Positions 63,362-64,000 of a stretch of DNA of 64,000 bases are shown one piece after another. The first letter of the stretch is position 1; every line of letters starts with the position of its first letter. The position numbers were made by a program, and so were the translations under genes. The DNA lies in contig NZ_BCSM01000001.1 of NCBI RefSeq assembly GCF_001570865.1, positions 219,684 through 283,683 on the forward strand, written 5' to 3'. The notes beneath the pieces were generated by a model. It ran no database searches. It was not told where the DNA came from and was given only the letters and a program-made list of their open reading frames with translations. This DNA comes from Rothia kristinae NBRC 15354. Its GTDB lineage: Bacteria > Actinomycetota > Actinomycetes > Actinomycetales > Micrococcaceae.

Positions 63362-63976
63362 ATGACCGAGAACCCCCAGCACGGCCGCCCCTCTCCTGAT
63401 GCCCGGCAGCCGTCCGCACCCTCCGGCGCCCCCGCGCCATCCCCGCAGCAGGGGGCCTACCAGACGGCCCCCGCCGGATACGGCGGCCCCCAAGTCCAGG
63501 GCGCAGGTCCCCGCCCCGGGGTCGGCATGGGCCGGGCCCTAAAGAACTGGTGGGGCTACAAGTTCCAGGGGCACGGCCGGGCCTCGCGCTCCGAGTACTG
63601 GTGGGTGGCCCTGGCCCTCGCCCTCCTCAGCGCGGTGCTGCTGATCCTCATGATGGTCATCACCTCCGCGACCGCGGAGCAGATCACCAGCTACAGCCAG
63701 CACAGCCAGTACGGCTACTACTCCGGGACCGACGTCCGGCTCAGCGGCGTCGGCATCGCCACGACGCTGATCACCACCGTGATCCTGCTGGTGCTCGGCC
63801 TGCTGACCATCCCCCTGCAGGTGCGCCGTCTGCACGATGCGAACATGAGCGGCGGCTTCTGGTTCCTCAGCCTGGTCCCCTTCTTCGGTGGGATCATCCT
63901 GCTGGTCCTGATGTGCCTGCCGTCGAATCCGCAGGGGCAGCGCTTCGACACCCCGGAGGACATCGGCCGGCCCTAA
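63362..63976 (+). CDS. DUF805 membrane protein
   Basis: 204 residues. The first 65 residues are a Pro/Gln/Gly/Ala-rich tail, then the DUF805 core: a WWGYKFQGHGRASRSEYWW motif, three to four membrane helices (VALALALLSAVLLILMMV; IATTLITTVILLVLGLLTIP; FLSLVPFFGGIILLVLMCLP), RRLHDANMSG between them, and a short acidic end. Function unknown; small integral membrane family. GGAG-type ribosome site about 10 bp upstream. Confidence 0.85.
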   Translation: MTENPQHGRPSPDARQPSAPSGAPAPSPQQGAYQTAPAGYGGPQVQGAGPRPGVGMGRALKNWWGYKFQGHGRASRSEYWWVALALALLSAVLLILMMVITSATAEQITSYSQHSQYGYYSGTDVRLSGVGIATTLITTVILLVLGLLTIPLQVRRLHDANMSGGFWFLSLVPFFGGIILLVLMCLPSNPQGQRFDTPEDIGRP

Positions 63977-63986
63977 CAGCAGCCGT

Positions 63987-64000
63987 CCCCCCCCCCCCCC
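63987..64000. repeat. Run of 14 C at window end
   Basis: Homopolymer beginning 10 bp after the DUF805 stop and running off the window. Exceptionally long for a genome; may be a real tract or an assembly-edge artefact. Confidence 0.8.

Overview
The window is a dense, high-GC stretch of chromosome (third codon positions almost always G or C) from an actinobacterium. Gene content and order (an AdnA/AdnB helicase-nuclease pair next to NudC and a UvrD2-like helicase, a complete coproporphyrin-type heme locus, MshB for mycothiol, DUF3107/DUF3117 proteins, the mrp-tatB neighbourhood, DapC next to ferredoxin) suggest Micrococcales, most like Micrococcaceae (Kocuria/Micrococcus/Arthrobacter-like). The family assignment is inference. 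There are no rRNA or tRNA genes, CRISPR arrays, prophage modules or recognisable transposases.

Layout. (a) 1-6.2 kb: end of a DUF2342-type protease, a SprT/YgjP-like protease, a hypothetical protein, then uvrD2-like and nudC (4-bp overlap) and a divergent kinase-fold protein. (b) 6.3-14.3 kb: adnA-adnB (4-bp overlap) for double-strand-break end processing, divergent from a DnaQ-like exonuclease. (c) 14.4-25.2 kb: the whole heme pathway from glutamyl-tRNA to heme by the coproporphyrin route: hemA on plus, and hemE-hemY-hemQ-hemH-hemC-hemD-hemB-hemL on minus, largely translationally coupled. (d) 25.3-30.8 kb: DUF3107, DEAD-box helicase, an orphan DNA adenine methyltransferase, a PHP phosphoesterase and aminopeptidase P. 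(e) 30.9-37.3 kb: stress-type membrane protein, MgtE-N/CBS protein, DUF1003 protein, Mrp, TatB, DUF3117, a PIG-V-like membrane glycosyltransferase and a small membrane protein. (f) 37.4-40.6 kb: a four-gene glutamate-type ABC importer. (g) 40.7-50.6 kb: dapE/dapD, galE, gltA, fdxA-dapC and typA-mshB, covering lysine/peptidoglycan precursor synthesis, TCA entry and mycothiol synthesis. (h) 50.7-51.9 kb: a DUF559/AbiEi-like nuclease gene bracketed by two 64-bp palindromic direct repeats; this is the most accessory-looking part of the window. (i) 51.9-59.2 kb: an oligopeptide ABC importer (oppA-oppB-oppC, fused oppDF) interrupted by an opposite-strand membrane-protein gene. (j) 59.4-64 kb: BCCT transporter, pgi and a DUF805 membrane protein, ending in a 14-C run at the window edge.

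Regulatory architecture. At least fifteen genes have a TANNNT- or GACNNT-like -10 hexamer ending 6-10 nt before the start codon, indicating leaderless (or nearly leaderless) mRNAs; this helped choose starts. Inside operons, ATGA/GTGA 4-bp overlaps are the rule. Several convergent or intercistronic gaps hold GC-rich hairpins, the most striking a 29-bp stem between galE and gltA.

Most notable points: the repeat-bracketed nuclease gene; four exact 10-bp tandem units just upstream of hemB; a 20-bp AT-rich palindrome behind hemL; an MshB deacetylase fused to a four-helix membrane domain; AdnA with an altered Walker A lysine; a UvrD2 homologue without an HRDC domain; and an orphan beta-class adenine methyltransferase in a housekeeping operon.
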